Positions 52,501 through 58,827 of a DNA stretch of 64,000 bases are shown piece by piece (the stretch's first letter is position 1; the number at the start of each line of letters is the position of its first letter). Source of the DNA: Streptomyces roseoviridis (GTDB lineage Bacteria > Actinomycetota > Actinomycetes > Streptomycetales > Streptomycetaceae); the NCBI RefSeq assembly GCF_039535235.1, contig NZ_BAAAWU010000001.1, positions 7,257,001 to 7,321,000 on the forward strand, given 5' to 3'. A program made the translations under genes and the position numbers. The notes under the pieces were generated by a model that saw only the letters and a program-made list of their open reading frames with translations, made no database searches and was not told the origin of the DNA.

Positions 52501-53953
52501 GTACACCCTCGCCACGGCCGCGGCCTTCCGCTCCTTCGGCCTCCCGCACGAACCGGGCGCCGTCTTCGACCCGGCGGCGCTGCGCGGCGCCGGCGTCGCC
52601 GCCCGCTACGAGCGCTGGCTGGCCCGCGCCGTCGCCCGCCTGGAGACCACCGGACACCTCGCGAAGGGGCCGGGAGGGACGACCGTCGTCGCCCGCGCGC
52701 TGCCGGCCGCCCTGCCCGCGGAACTGAAGAGCCGCGCCCGCGAGACCCTCGGGGACGTCCTCGGCATCGACGAGGACGTCACCGCCTGGATGCTCACCCT
52801 CGCCGACGGACTCGCCGACGTCCTCACCCAGAGCGTCCACTCGGCCGAGCTCTACGCCTCCGACCGCACCCCCGGCGTCTACGACCGCCTCTTCGGCCCC
52901 ACCTACGAGGCCGCCGCCGGAGCCGTCCGCGCGCTCGCCGCCCGCTGGCCCGCCGACCGCACCCTCAAGGCCATGGAAGTCGGCGCGGGTTACGGCTCGC
53001 TCACCCGGCACCTGCTGCCGCTGCTGCCCGAGGACCGCACCGAATACCTCTTCACCGACATCTCGCGCTACTTCACCGACCGCGCCGGGACCGTCTTCGC
53101 CGACCACCCCGCCCTCCGTTACGACCTGTTCGACCTCGACCTGCCGCCCGCCGTCCAGGGCTTCGGCGACCAGGCCGCGGACCTCCTCGTCGCCGCCAGC
53201 GTGCTGCACGACATGCGACGGATCCGCCCCACCCTGCGCAACCTGCGCTCCATGACCGCCCCCGGCGGCATCCTGCTCATGGTCGAGCAGACCACCTTCC
53301 ACCCCTGGTTCGACCTCGTCATGGGCCTCCAGCAGGGCTTCGACAACTTCGAGGACACCGAACTGCGCACCCGCCACTGCCTGCTCGACCGCGACCAGTG
53401 GGCCGCCGAGCTCGCCGCCGCCGGCTTCGCGCGCAGCCAGGTCCTCACCACCAGCGGCGGCCCCGCCTCCGTCGGCTTCGACGTCATCGTGGCCCAGGCC
53501 CCCGACACCCGCCGCCGCTTCGCCCCCGACGCCCTGCGGGACTTCGCGGCCGCACGCCTCCCCAAGCACATGGTGCCCGCCCAGATCCTCGCCCTGGAGG
53601 AGCTGCCGCTGAACGCCACCGGCAAGGTCGACCGCGCCGCCCTCGCCAAGGCCGGGGCACGCGGAGCGACCCGCGGCAGGCCGGCCAAGCCGCCGCGCAC
53701 CGACCGGCAGCGCAAGCTCGCCGAGATCTGGCGCGAGGTCCTCGGCCTCAGCCGGGTGGACCTCGACGACGACTTCCTCGACGCGGGCGGCGACTCGCTG
53801 CTCGCCGCGCGGCTCGTCGCCCACCTGCAGACCGCGTTCGACGTCACCGTGCCGGTCGGCACGGTCCTCCAGTACACGACGGTGGAGGCGCTCGACGGCT
53901 ACCTCGAGCAGCTCCTCGGACCGTCCGAGCTCATGCCCGGGGAGAAGCGATGA
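49514..53953 (+). CDS. Nonribosomal peptide synthetase, Cy-A-(MT/E-like)-PCP, predicted cysteine-activating
   Basis: 1479 aa. The Cy condensation/cyclisation domain starts right at the N-terminus (FPLTEIQYAYWVGRG) and has D150-LLMV-D155-LA-S158, the DxxxxDxxS motif that replaces HHxxxDG. The A domain has YTSGSTGTPKG (648-658) and code positions D693, L694, Y697, N736, M763, S765, L789, I797, W798, K1371, matching the cysteine pattern DLYNxSLIWK. A methyltransferase-like domain is inserted between A8 (KINGHRVELG) and A10 (NATGKVDR): ExGxGxG at 1155-1161 (EVGAGYG). The PCP Ser is 1428 (GGDSLL). The order recalls PchE/HMWP2 without the aryl carrier. ATG 49514 follows GAGGGAAAACG. Probably makes a thiazoline, perhaps C-methylated or epimerised. 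Confidence 0.94.
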   Translation: MTDNSRTIRPPRNDDRFEKFPLTEIQYAYWVGRGSNFVLGNVAPHAYFELEGRRLDPEVLSRGWRTLIERHDMLRAVVDEDGQQHVLASVPKFEVRCTDLRQTPPEEAERVLTDIREEMSHHVYTAADWPLFDIRLSRLPAHDRLHVSLDLLMVDLASLTLLFSEWSALCRDAELELPPVDVTFRDYALALEQGSQAPRHQKALDYWTSRATTLAPPPDLPLAKAPVAVHKPRFTHREYHLPEPDWKRLQERCEARGLTPTAVLAAVFSEVLAVWSGTRRFTLNLTLFNRLPLLLDRDDAGKRVVHPHLRRMVGDFTSICLLEMDASTGHTLGERAGATQTQLQKDLRHRQVSALQTLRERRRLGLQSGFETMPVVFTSGLGTAADVSDAMSYFGDISYRVSQTPQVWLDHQVVDFTGSLDLTWDCVEELFPEGLLDDMFATYCATVARLAHDDGPWDQELTVTLPAHQLTAREDANATRGPRPDGLLHEPFLDRAAAHPERPAVLTADREVTYGELAARADAVRRRVRSATGTAELRDRLVGITLDKGPEQVAAAYGVMMAGAAYLPVGAALPAQRRSRILADGEAAALVTDRALDAALEWPEQVPRLLVDGPGGTGESDDTDAAASTVRLSAGPARPGDLAYVLYTSGSTGTPKGVMIEHGAVLNTVADIGERFRVGPDDRVFGLADLGFDLSVYDLFGTLAVGAALVLPDPDMRSEPAHWAKLMAQHGVTVWNSVPAQMQMLVEHLEAGGEVPERLRLVMLSGDWIPVDLPRRIHDLWPDAEIISLGGATEASIWSIHHPVDEVPQGATSVPYGVPLRNQTFHVLDERMEPCPVWTAGQLHIGGAGLARGYWADPERTAAAFVTHPRTGERLYRTGDFGRYRTDGTIEFLGRRDGQVKINGHRVELGEIEATLSQHPGVDASVVVKSADGSGAARLHGYVVPSPRDETLFVTEHAEPTTSRELWQTLGSTAGGPGAGPAPERLRAAWDVLDEVYTLATAAAFRSFGLPHEPGAVFDPAALRGAGVAARYERWLARAVARLETTGHLAKGPGGTTVVARALPAALPAELKSRARETLGDVLGIDEDVTAWMLTLADGLADVLTQSVHSAELYASDRTPGVYDRLFGPTYEAAAGAVRALAARWPADRTLKAMEVGAGYGSLTRHLLPLLPEDRTEYLFTDISRYFTDRAGTVFADHPALRYDLFDLDLPPAVQGFGDQAADLLVAASVLHDMRRIRPTLRNLRSMTAPGGILLMVEQTTFHPWFDLVMGLQQGFDNFEDTELRTRHCLLDRDQWAAELAAAGFARSQVLTTSGGPASVGFDVIVAQAPDTRRRFAPDALRDFAAARLPKHMVPAQILALEELPLNATGKVDRAALAKAGARGATRGRPAKPPRTDRQRKLAEIWREVLGLSRVDLDDDFLDAGGDSLLAARLVAHLQTAFDVTVPVGTVLQYTTVEALDGYLEQLLGPSELMPGEKR

Positions 53954-54282
53954 ACCAGACCCAGCACACCGACGCCGACACCGGCCGGACGGCACCGTCC
54001 GCCGGCACGTCCGCCGGCACACCGGAAAGCCGCCCGTCCGCCGACGCGATCACAGCGTGGGTCCTCGGCTTCCTCGCCGAGATCCTCGACGTCCCGCCGC
54101 AGGACCTCGACCCCGGCACACCCCTCGACGAGCTCGGCGTCGACTCGGCCACGACGCTCGTCCTGTGCGCCGGCCTCACCGAGGAGTTCGCCCTGCCCGT
54201 ACGCCCCCGGGACGTGTTCGACCACTTCACGGCGGACGCCCTCGGCCGGCACCTGACGGCACCGCTGCCCGCGGGAGTGTGA
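53950..54282 (+). CDS. Free-standing acyl/peptidyl carrier protein
   Basis: 110 aa. After a 30-residue Thr/Ala/Ser-rich tail comes the carrier fold: ITAWVLGFLAEILDVPPQDLDPGTPLDELGVDSATTLVL; Ser66 is the phosphopantetheine site. ATG overlaps the NRPS stop by 4 nt (ATGA), so the two proteins are made together. It probably presents the acyl group that the N-terminal Cy domain joins to cysteine, because the NRPS itself lacks an upstream carrier. Alternatively it receives the product. Confidence 0.92.
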   Translation: MNQTQHTDADTGRTAPSAGTSAGTPESRPSADAITAWVLGFLAEILDVPPQDLDPGTPLDELGVDSATTLVLCAGLTEEFALPVRPRDVFDHFTADALGRHLTAPLPAGV

Positions 54283-54289
54283 GAGTCCC

Positions 54290-55168
54290 GTGAACACCCC
54301 GACGCCGCCCCGCTGGACCCTCGGCGGGGCGCCGCGGCCGGCCGCCCCCCTGCTCTACTGCTTTCCTCACGGGGGCGGCTCCGCCGCCGAGTACCTGCGC
54401 TGGGCCCGCGACCTCAGGTCGGGCGAGCCGCAGGCGGTCCAGCTGCCCGGACGCGGCTCGCGGACCCGCGAGCCGGTGGTCACGTCGATGGACGCCCTCG
54501 TCGACGCGCTCCTCGACGGCGTCCGCCCCGCCCGGCAGCCCTTCGTGTTCTTCGGACACAGCTTCGGCTCGCTCGTCGCGTACGAGTTCACCCGCGCGCT
54601 GCGCGCGGCCGGCCGTCCGCAGCCCGCGTACCTGGTCGTCTCCGGCTACCCGGCCCCGCACCTGCCCCGCGCCGCCTCGCAGCTGCACCGCCTGGGCGAC
54701 CGCGAGCTCCTCGAAGCGGTCTCCGAACTGCACGGCGGCATCCCGCCCGAGGTCCTGGCCGACGACGACATCGTGGTCCTGGCGGCCCGCGCCCTGCGCG
54801 CGGACTACCGGATCCTCGAGACCTACGCGCACCGGCCGGGGCCACCCCTGTCGGTCCCCCTCACGGTCCTCGGCGGCACGGAGGACCGGGTCAGCGCCGA
54901 ACAGCTCGACGCCTGGCGGGAGCTGACGGACGCGGAGGTGACGGTACGCCGCTTCCCCGGCGGCCACTTCTACCTGCGGGACCGGCCGGCCCCCGTCCTG
55001 CGGGCCCTCTCCGGGGCCCTCGTCTCGGCGGCCGCGCAGGCGCCGACGGGCCGGGGACCGGAGGAAGGGCCGGGCGAAGGACCGGGGGAGAGGACGAGCG
55101 GGGGGAGGGGCCAGGCGCCGGCCGAAAGGGCGGACGCCGGGGCCGGCGGGGGGCACGCGCCGTGCTGA
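54290..55168 (+). CDS. Type II thioesterase (NRPS-associated, alpha/beta hydrolase)
   Basis: 292 aa. N-terminal LLYCFPHGGGSAAEYLRW, nucleophile Ser91 in GHSFGS, Asp in GGTEDRVS, catalytic His in PGGHFYLRD. This is the GrsT/PchC/Irp4 class that clears misloaded carriers or releases the product. The last ~50 residues are a Gly/Glu/Arg-rich extension, unusual for the family. GTG 54290 lies 7 nt after the carrier stop. Its stop overlaps the LysE start by 7 nt. Confidence 0.93.
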   Translation: MNTPTPPRWTLGGAPRPAAPLLYCFPHGGGSAAEYLRWARDLRSGEPQAVQLPGRGSRTREPVVTSMDALVDALLDGVRPARQPFVFFGHSFGSLVAYEFTRALRAAGRPQPAYLVVSGYPAPHLPRAASQLHRLGDRELLEAVSELHGGIPPEVLADDDIVVLAARALRADYRILETYAHRPGPPLSVPLTVLGGTEDRVSAEQLDAWRELTDAEVTVRRFPGGHFYLRDRPAPVLRALSGALVSAAAQAPTGRGPEEGPGEGPGERTSGGRGQAPAERADAGAGGGHAPC

Positions 55169-55782
55169 CCTTCGCCGCCGCCTCCCTGGTCCTCATCATG
55201 ATCCCCGGCCCCGACCAGGCACTGATCACCCGCAGCGCCCTGGCGGGCGGGCGCCGGGCCGGACTGCTCACCATGGTGGGCGGCGTCCTCGGCCTGGTCG
55301 TCCACGTGGGAGCGGCCGTCCTCGGCATCTCGGCGGTGCTGCTCGCCTCGGCGACCGCGTTCACCGTCCTCAAGGTCGTGGGCGCGGTGTACCTGGTGTG
55401 GATGGGCATCGCGACCCTGCGCGGCGCCCGCCGCACCCTGCGGGAGAAGCCCGAGGAGTCCGGGGCGGGCGACCAGGGCGCGCCCGGCGGCCGATACGTG
55501 CGGTACGGCTTCCTCTCCAACGCCCTCAACCCGAAGGTCGCCTTGTTCTTCGTGACCTTCCTGCCGCAGTTCCTGCCCCCCGACGGTCACGTCTTCCCCC
55601 GGGCCATGGTCCTGTCCCTGGTGTTCGCGGCGCTCTACCTGCTCTGGTTCAGTCTCTACGTGATCACCGTCGACCGCCTCGGCCGCGTCCTGCGCCGCCC
55701 CCGCGTCCGCGCCCGCATCGAACAGGTCACCGGACTCCTGCTGATCGGCTTCGCGGTCCGGCTCGCGTTGCAGTCGCCCTGA
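55162..55782 (+). CDS. LysE/RhtB family exporter
   Basis: 206 aa, about six membrane segments. Family signature LVLIMIPGPDQALITRSALAGGRRAGLLTMVGGVLGL and FLSNALNPKVALFFVTFLPQFL. Usually exports amino acids or derivatives; here, embedded in the NRPS unit (start overlapping the thioesterase stop), it may export the product or excess cysteine. GTG 55162. Confidence 0.93.
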   Translation: MLTFAAASLVLIMIPGPDQALITRSALAGGRRAGLLTMVGGVLGLVVHVGAAVLGISAVLLASATAFTVLKVVGAVYLVWMGIATLRGARRTLREKPEESGAGDQGAPGGRYVRYGFLSNALNPKVALFFVTFLPQFLPPDGHVFPRAMVLSLVFAALYLLWFSLYVITVDRLGRVLRRPRVRARIEQVTGLLLIGFAVRLALQSP

Positions 55783-55892
55783 CGCCACCGGCGAGGCGCA
55801 CAAGGGGGCGGAGGTCCGGCGGACGGCCGGGTCTCCGCCCCCTGGCGTCGGCCGTGTGCGGTGCACGAGGGCGTGGTGGGATCGCGGAGCTT

Positions 55893-55938
55893 CGTCAACC
55901 AGGGTTGACGCACAGGTGGTCGTCAACATAGGTTGACG
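55893..55938. promoter_or_regulatory. Two inverted repeats CGTCAAC-N4-GTTGACG
   Basis: Perfect palindromes at 55893-55910 (CGTCAACC-AG-GGTTGACG) and 55921-55938 (CGTCAAC-ATAG-GTTGACG), centres 28 bp apart, ending 2 nt before the HTH start. Very likely the operator of the small HTH protein or a cooperative binding pair. Confidence 0.8.
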
Positions 55939-55940
55939 AC

Positions 55941-56150
55941 ATGACCGATGCGACCGATCTCGCCGCACGGGCGGGCGACCGCGACCCCCGGGTCGGACTC
56001 CGGGCCGTCTCGGCCCTGCGGCGACTGCTGGAACAACTCGAAGCCGTCCAGGTGTGCAGCGCGCGCAACCAGGGATGGTCGTGGCAGGAGATCGCGACCG
56101 AACTGGGAGTCAGCCGCCAGGCCGTCCACAAGAAGTACGGGAGGCAGTGA
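55941..56150 (+). CDS. Small HTH protein coupled to Clp-N protein
   Basis: 69 aa. C-terminal HTH EIATELGVSRQAVHKKYG after the conserved GWSWQEI. The two tandem palindromes end just before its start, so autoregulation is likely; any ribosome site lies inside the second palindrome. Its stop overlaps the next ATG (TGATG, 1 nt). Proteins of this shape are regularly encoded beside Clp N-domain genes in actinobacteria. No other domain. Confidence 0.85.
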   Translation: MTDATDLAARAGDRDPRVGLRAVSALRRLLEQLEAVQVCSARNQGWSWQEIATELGVSRQAVHKKYGRQ

Positions 56151-56707
56151 TGTTCGAACGGTTCACCAAAGCCGCACGCTCCGTGGTGAAAGGAGCGGCC
56201 GCGCACGCGGAGCGCGGCGGCGCGGCGGTCGTCACCGGCGAGCACCTGCTCCTGGCCCTGCTCGACCAGGACGACACCCGGGCCGCGGCGGCCCTGCGCA
56301 CGCTCTGCCCGCCCGGCCGCCGCCCCTCGCTGGCCGCCGCCCTGGCCGACGCCCGCCGCCGGGCGGGACTCTCCCGGGCCGACGCGGAGGCCCTGGCGGA
56401 CCTCGGCATCGACGTCGGCGCGATCGTGGCCCGGGTCGAGGAGACCCACGGCACCGGCGCGCTCGCCGCCGACCGCAAGGACGCCGGGCGGAGGCCCGGC
56501 CGCCGGTCCTTCTCGCGGGAGGCCAAGACCGTCCTGGAGAAGTCCCTCCGGGTGATGTTGGCCCGCAAGGACCGCGAGATCGGCGACGAGCACATCCTCC
56601 TGGCGCTCACCACGACGGGCGGAGTCGTCGCCGAGGCCCTGGCCGACCACGGCGTGACGTACGCCGCCGTCGACGCCGCGCTCTCCGCCCCCGCCTCCGC
56701 ACCCTGA
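56150..56707 (+). CDS. Clp N-terminal domain protein (ClpC/ClpA repeat without ATPase)
   Basis: 185 aa. Two Clp-N repeats: FTKAARSVVKGAAAHAERGGAAVVTGEHLLLALL and SFSREAKTVLEKSLRVMLARKDREIGDEHILLAL. This is the substrate/adaptor-binding part of ClpC/ClpA without AAA+ modules, so it may act as an adaptor or decoy for Clp proteolysis. ATG 56150 overlaps the HTH stop. Confidence 0.9.
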   Translation: MFERFTKAARSVVKGAAAHAERGGAAVVTGEHLLLALLDQDDTRAAAALRTLCPPGRRPSLAAALADARRRAGLSRADAEALADLGIDVGAIVARVEETHGTGALAADRKDAGRRPGRRSFSREAKTVLEKSLRVMLARKDREIGDEHILLALTTTGGVVAEALADHGVTYAAVDAALSAPASAP

Positions 56708-56955
56708 CCCGCGAAGGGGCCGGCCCTCGCCGCCCGAACAGGCGAGCCGCCCGAACAGGCGACGGGCCTCACCGTGGTGGGGTGCGCCGGTCGGCGGCCG
56801 CCTTCCTCGCCGAGCTCGCCACCGTCGCCCCCGTCTGTGAGCGTCCCGGCCGGCTCGCCCGGCTGCGTGCGCTCACCCGTCTCCGCTCGACGGGCGAAAC
56901 GTCCCTGTCTCGCCTAGTTTGTGGACGTCGAAGCTCTCCTCGAAAGGAGTTCCCC

Positions 56956-57156
56956 ATGGCTAAGAAGGCCAAGGGCAAGATGGAGCAGGTCAAGGGCAAG
57001 GCGAAGGAAGCCGCCGGCAAGATGACCGGCAACGAGCGCATGCAGGCCGAAGGAAAGACCGAGCAGATCAAGGGCAAGGCGCGGGAAGCGACCGGCAAGA
57101 CGCAGGAGCAGGCCCGCGGGGTCAAGGACTCGCTGGGCCGCCGTCACGAGTCCTGA
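56956..57156 (+). CDS. CsbD family stress protein
   Basis: 66 aa, Lys/Glu/Gly-rich. Tandem CsbD motifs GKMEQVKGKAKEAAGKMTGNERMQAEGKTEQIKGKAREATGK. Function unknown, general-stress induced in other bacteria; in Streptomyces often a SigB-type target. AAAGGAGT precedes ATG 56956. The 250 nt before it hold no gene. Confidence 0.93.
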   Translation: MAKKAKGKMEQVKGKAKEAAGKMTGNERMQAEGKTEQIKGKAREATGKTQEQARGVKDSLGRRHES

Positions 57157-57170
57157 CCGAGCCGTCCGCG

Positions 57171-57205
57171 CGGCGGCCCCCGGCGCTCGGCGCCGGGGGC
57201 CGCCG
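57171..57205. terminator. Hairpin terminator after csbD
   Basis: Perfect 15-bp stem (57171-57185 with 57191-57205) with 5-nt loop, 14 nt after the CsbD stop. Confidence 0.88.
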
Positions 57206-57332
57206 CCCGTGTCCGCCGCCCGTGTCCGCTGCGCGACACGCCCACGTCCCCGAACCCTGCCCGGCCCGCGAGGCGCGTCGGCCACACTCGTCCGCGACCA
57301 GTGTCCGGAAGAGTGAAGATCGGGAGTGTGGC

Positions 57333-57707
57333 ATGACGACTTCGAAGCGCATCGCGACCACCGGCCTTGCGGCCGTCTGCCTCGCCCTGGCGACGACGGG
57401 CGCCGCGCACGCCGGCAGCGCGTCCGTGGCCGAGGGCGGCCCGTACGCGACGCACGGCGACACCTGGACGGTGCACGGCGGCCCGTACGCGACGCACGGC
57501 GGGGACTCAACCGCCCAGGGCGGTCCGTACACCTCGCATGGCGGGGACTCCACCGTGCAGGGCGGTCCGTACACCTCGCGCGGCGGGGACTCGACCGTGC
57601 AGGGCGGCCCGTACACGACGCACGGCGGGGACTCCACCGTGCAGGGCGGCCCGTACACCTCGCACGGCGGCACCCACGTCGTCCAGGGCCCTTACCTGGG
57701 CGACTGA
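57333..57707 (+). CDS. Secreted protein of 14-residue repeats (GGPYxxHGGDSTxQ)
   Basis: 124 aa. Signal peptide SKRIATTGLAAVCLALATTGAAHAG, cleavage near AHA-G. The mature part is almost entirely six tandem 14-residue units of the form GGPY-(T/A)(S/T)H-GGDST-(V/A)Q, the first and last degenerate, closing with GPYLGD. No Cys. Rich in Gly, Tyr, His, Asp. I know no family; a repetitive secreted or cell-surface peptide, possibly metal-binding, adhesive or aggregating. ATG 57333 with GGGAG. Monocistronic. Confidence 0.9.
   Translation: MTTSKRIATTGLAAVCLALATTGAAHAGSASVAEGGPYATHGDTWTVHGGPYATHGGDSTAQGGPYTSHGGDSTVQGGPYTSRGGDSTVQGGPYTTHGGDSTVQGGPYTSHGGTHVVQGPYLGD
57456..57690 (+). repeat. 42-bp tandem repeat in the secreted repeat gene
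   Basis: Six in-frame 42-bp units, highly similar at DNA level (GGCGGGGACTC-ACCG-GCAGGGCGG-CCGTACAC core), encoding the 14-residue repeats. Confidence 0.9.
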
Positions 57708-57752
57708 GCCGCCGGCTCACGACGACCGGGCCCGGAGGGGCCCCGGCCGTGG

Positions 57753-58691
57753 TCAGTGCCCGTTCGCCCAGCCCGGCGTCCACGTGCCGGCGGCGCCGAC
57801 ACCGGACGGCGCCGTGGCGGCGAGGTGGGCGCGGAGGGCGGCCAGTGCCGGGTGCGGGTTGTCGCGGTGCCAGAGCAGTGAGTGCGGATAGACGGGCGTC
57901 GGGTCGGTCACGGGGATGCGCCGCAGACCGTGGCCGGCCGGCCAGACCAGGCGGGTGTGCTCGCCCATGAAGGTGGCCAGGGCCGGCGTGTCCGCGACGG
58001 TGTCGAGCAGCGCGTCGGATCCGAAGTTGGGGCCGGTCGCCTCGATGGTGAGCCCGAACTCCGCCACCAGGTCGTCGTAGTAGGCGGCCCACTCCGTACC
58101 GGGAACGATGCCGGGCATCCAGATCCGGTGCCCGGCGAGCCGGGCGAGGGGCACCGACCGGGCACCCGCAAGCGCGTGCGCGGGGCCGGTGAGGAGCTGG
58201 AGCGGTTCGTCGAGCACCCGGACGGACTCGATGTCATCGGGGAGCGGCCGGCCGGGCGCGGCCACCGCGCGGAACGAGGCGTCGATCTCACCGGATCGCA
58301 GGGCGGCGACCGCGGTCTCGATGTCGAACAGCCACACCACGTCCAGATCGGTCTCCGGGTGCGCAGGGTGGAAGCCCCGCATCAGGCCCGACGCCGCCCC
58401 GCGCGAGGCGATCACGTCGACGCGCAGCGGACGGCGGCCGGGACGCACGGAGGCGACCGCGCGCTCGGCGAGGCGCAGCAGCTCGCGCGCGTGGGGGAGG
58501 AAGGCCTGCCCGTCGATGGTCAGCTCGGAGCCGCGCGCGGTACGGGTGAACAGCCGCACGCCGAGGTGGCGCTCCAGCGCGGCGATGCGCTTGGAGACGG
58601 CCTGCTGGGTGACCGCCAGTTCGGCGGCGGCCTCATGGAAACGGCCCCCGTCGGCGACGGCGACGAAGGTGCGGACGGCGTCGAGATCCAT
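57753..58691 (-). CDS. LysR family transcriptional regulator
   Basis: 312 aa. HTH DLDAVRTFVAVADGGRFHEAAAELAVTQQAVSKRIAALERHLGVRLFTR; effector domain with MPGIVPGTEWAAYYDDLV. Divergent from the MFS gene, with three CACAAC/GTTGTG half sites between, so it likely controls that exporter and itself. ATG 58691. Confidence 0.94.
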   Translation of the reverse strand: MDLDAVRTFVAVADGGRFHEAAAELAVTQQAVSKRIAALERHLGVRLFTRTARGSELTIDGQAFLPHARELLRLAERAVASVRPGRRPLRVDVIASRGAASGLMRGFHPAHPETDLDVVWLFDIETAVAALRSGEIDASFRAVAAPGRPLPDDIESVRVLDEPLQLLTGPAHALAGARSVPLARLAGHRIWMPGIVPGTEWAAYYDDLVAEFGLTIEATGPNFGSDALLDTVADTPALATFMGEHTRLVWPAGHGLRRIPVTDPTPVYPHSLLWHRDNPHPALAALRAHLAATAPSGVGAAGTWTPGWANGH

Positions 58692-58705
58692 GGCGAGACC
58701 CTAGC

Positions 58706-58738
58706 GCCACAACTAGCGGCACAACTGAGGGTTGTGGC
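58706..58738. promoter_or_regulatory. LysR-type operator between LysR and MFS genes
   Basis: GCCACAAC (58706-58713) and GTTGTGGC (58731-58738) form a perfect 8-bp inverted repeat; a second CACAAC (58720-58725) with GTTGTG (58731-58736) makes a 5-nt-spaced palindrome. Three half-sites are typical of LysR recognition plus activation sites. Confidence 0.7.
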
Positions 58739-58827
58739 ATGGGGACCTCATGGTTGTTTGATCTCCGGGCGTCGCGCTCGCTTTGATGCTTCCCGTCGCG
58801 GATCGGTTGTGCGGGAGGGGTGTGGGC

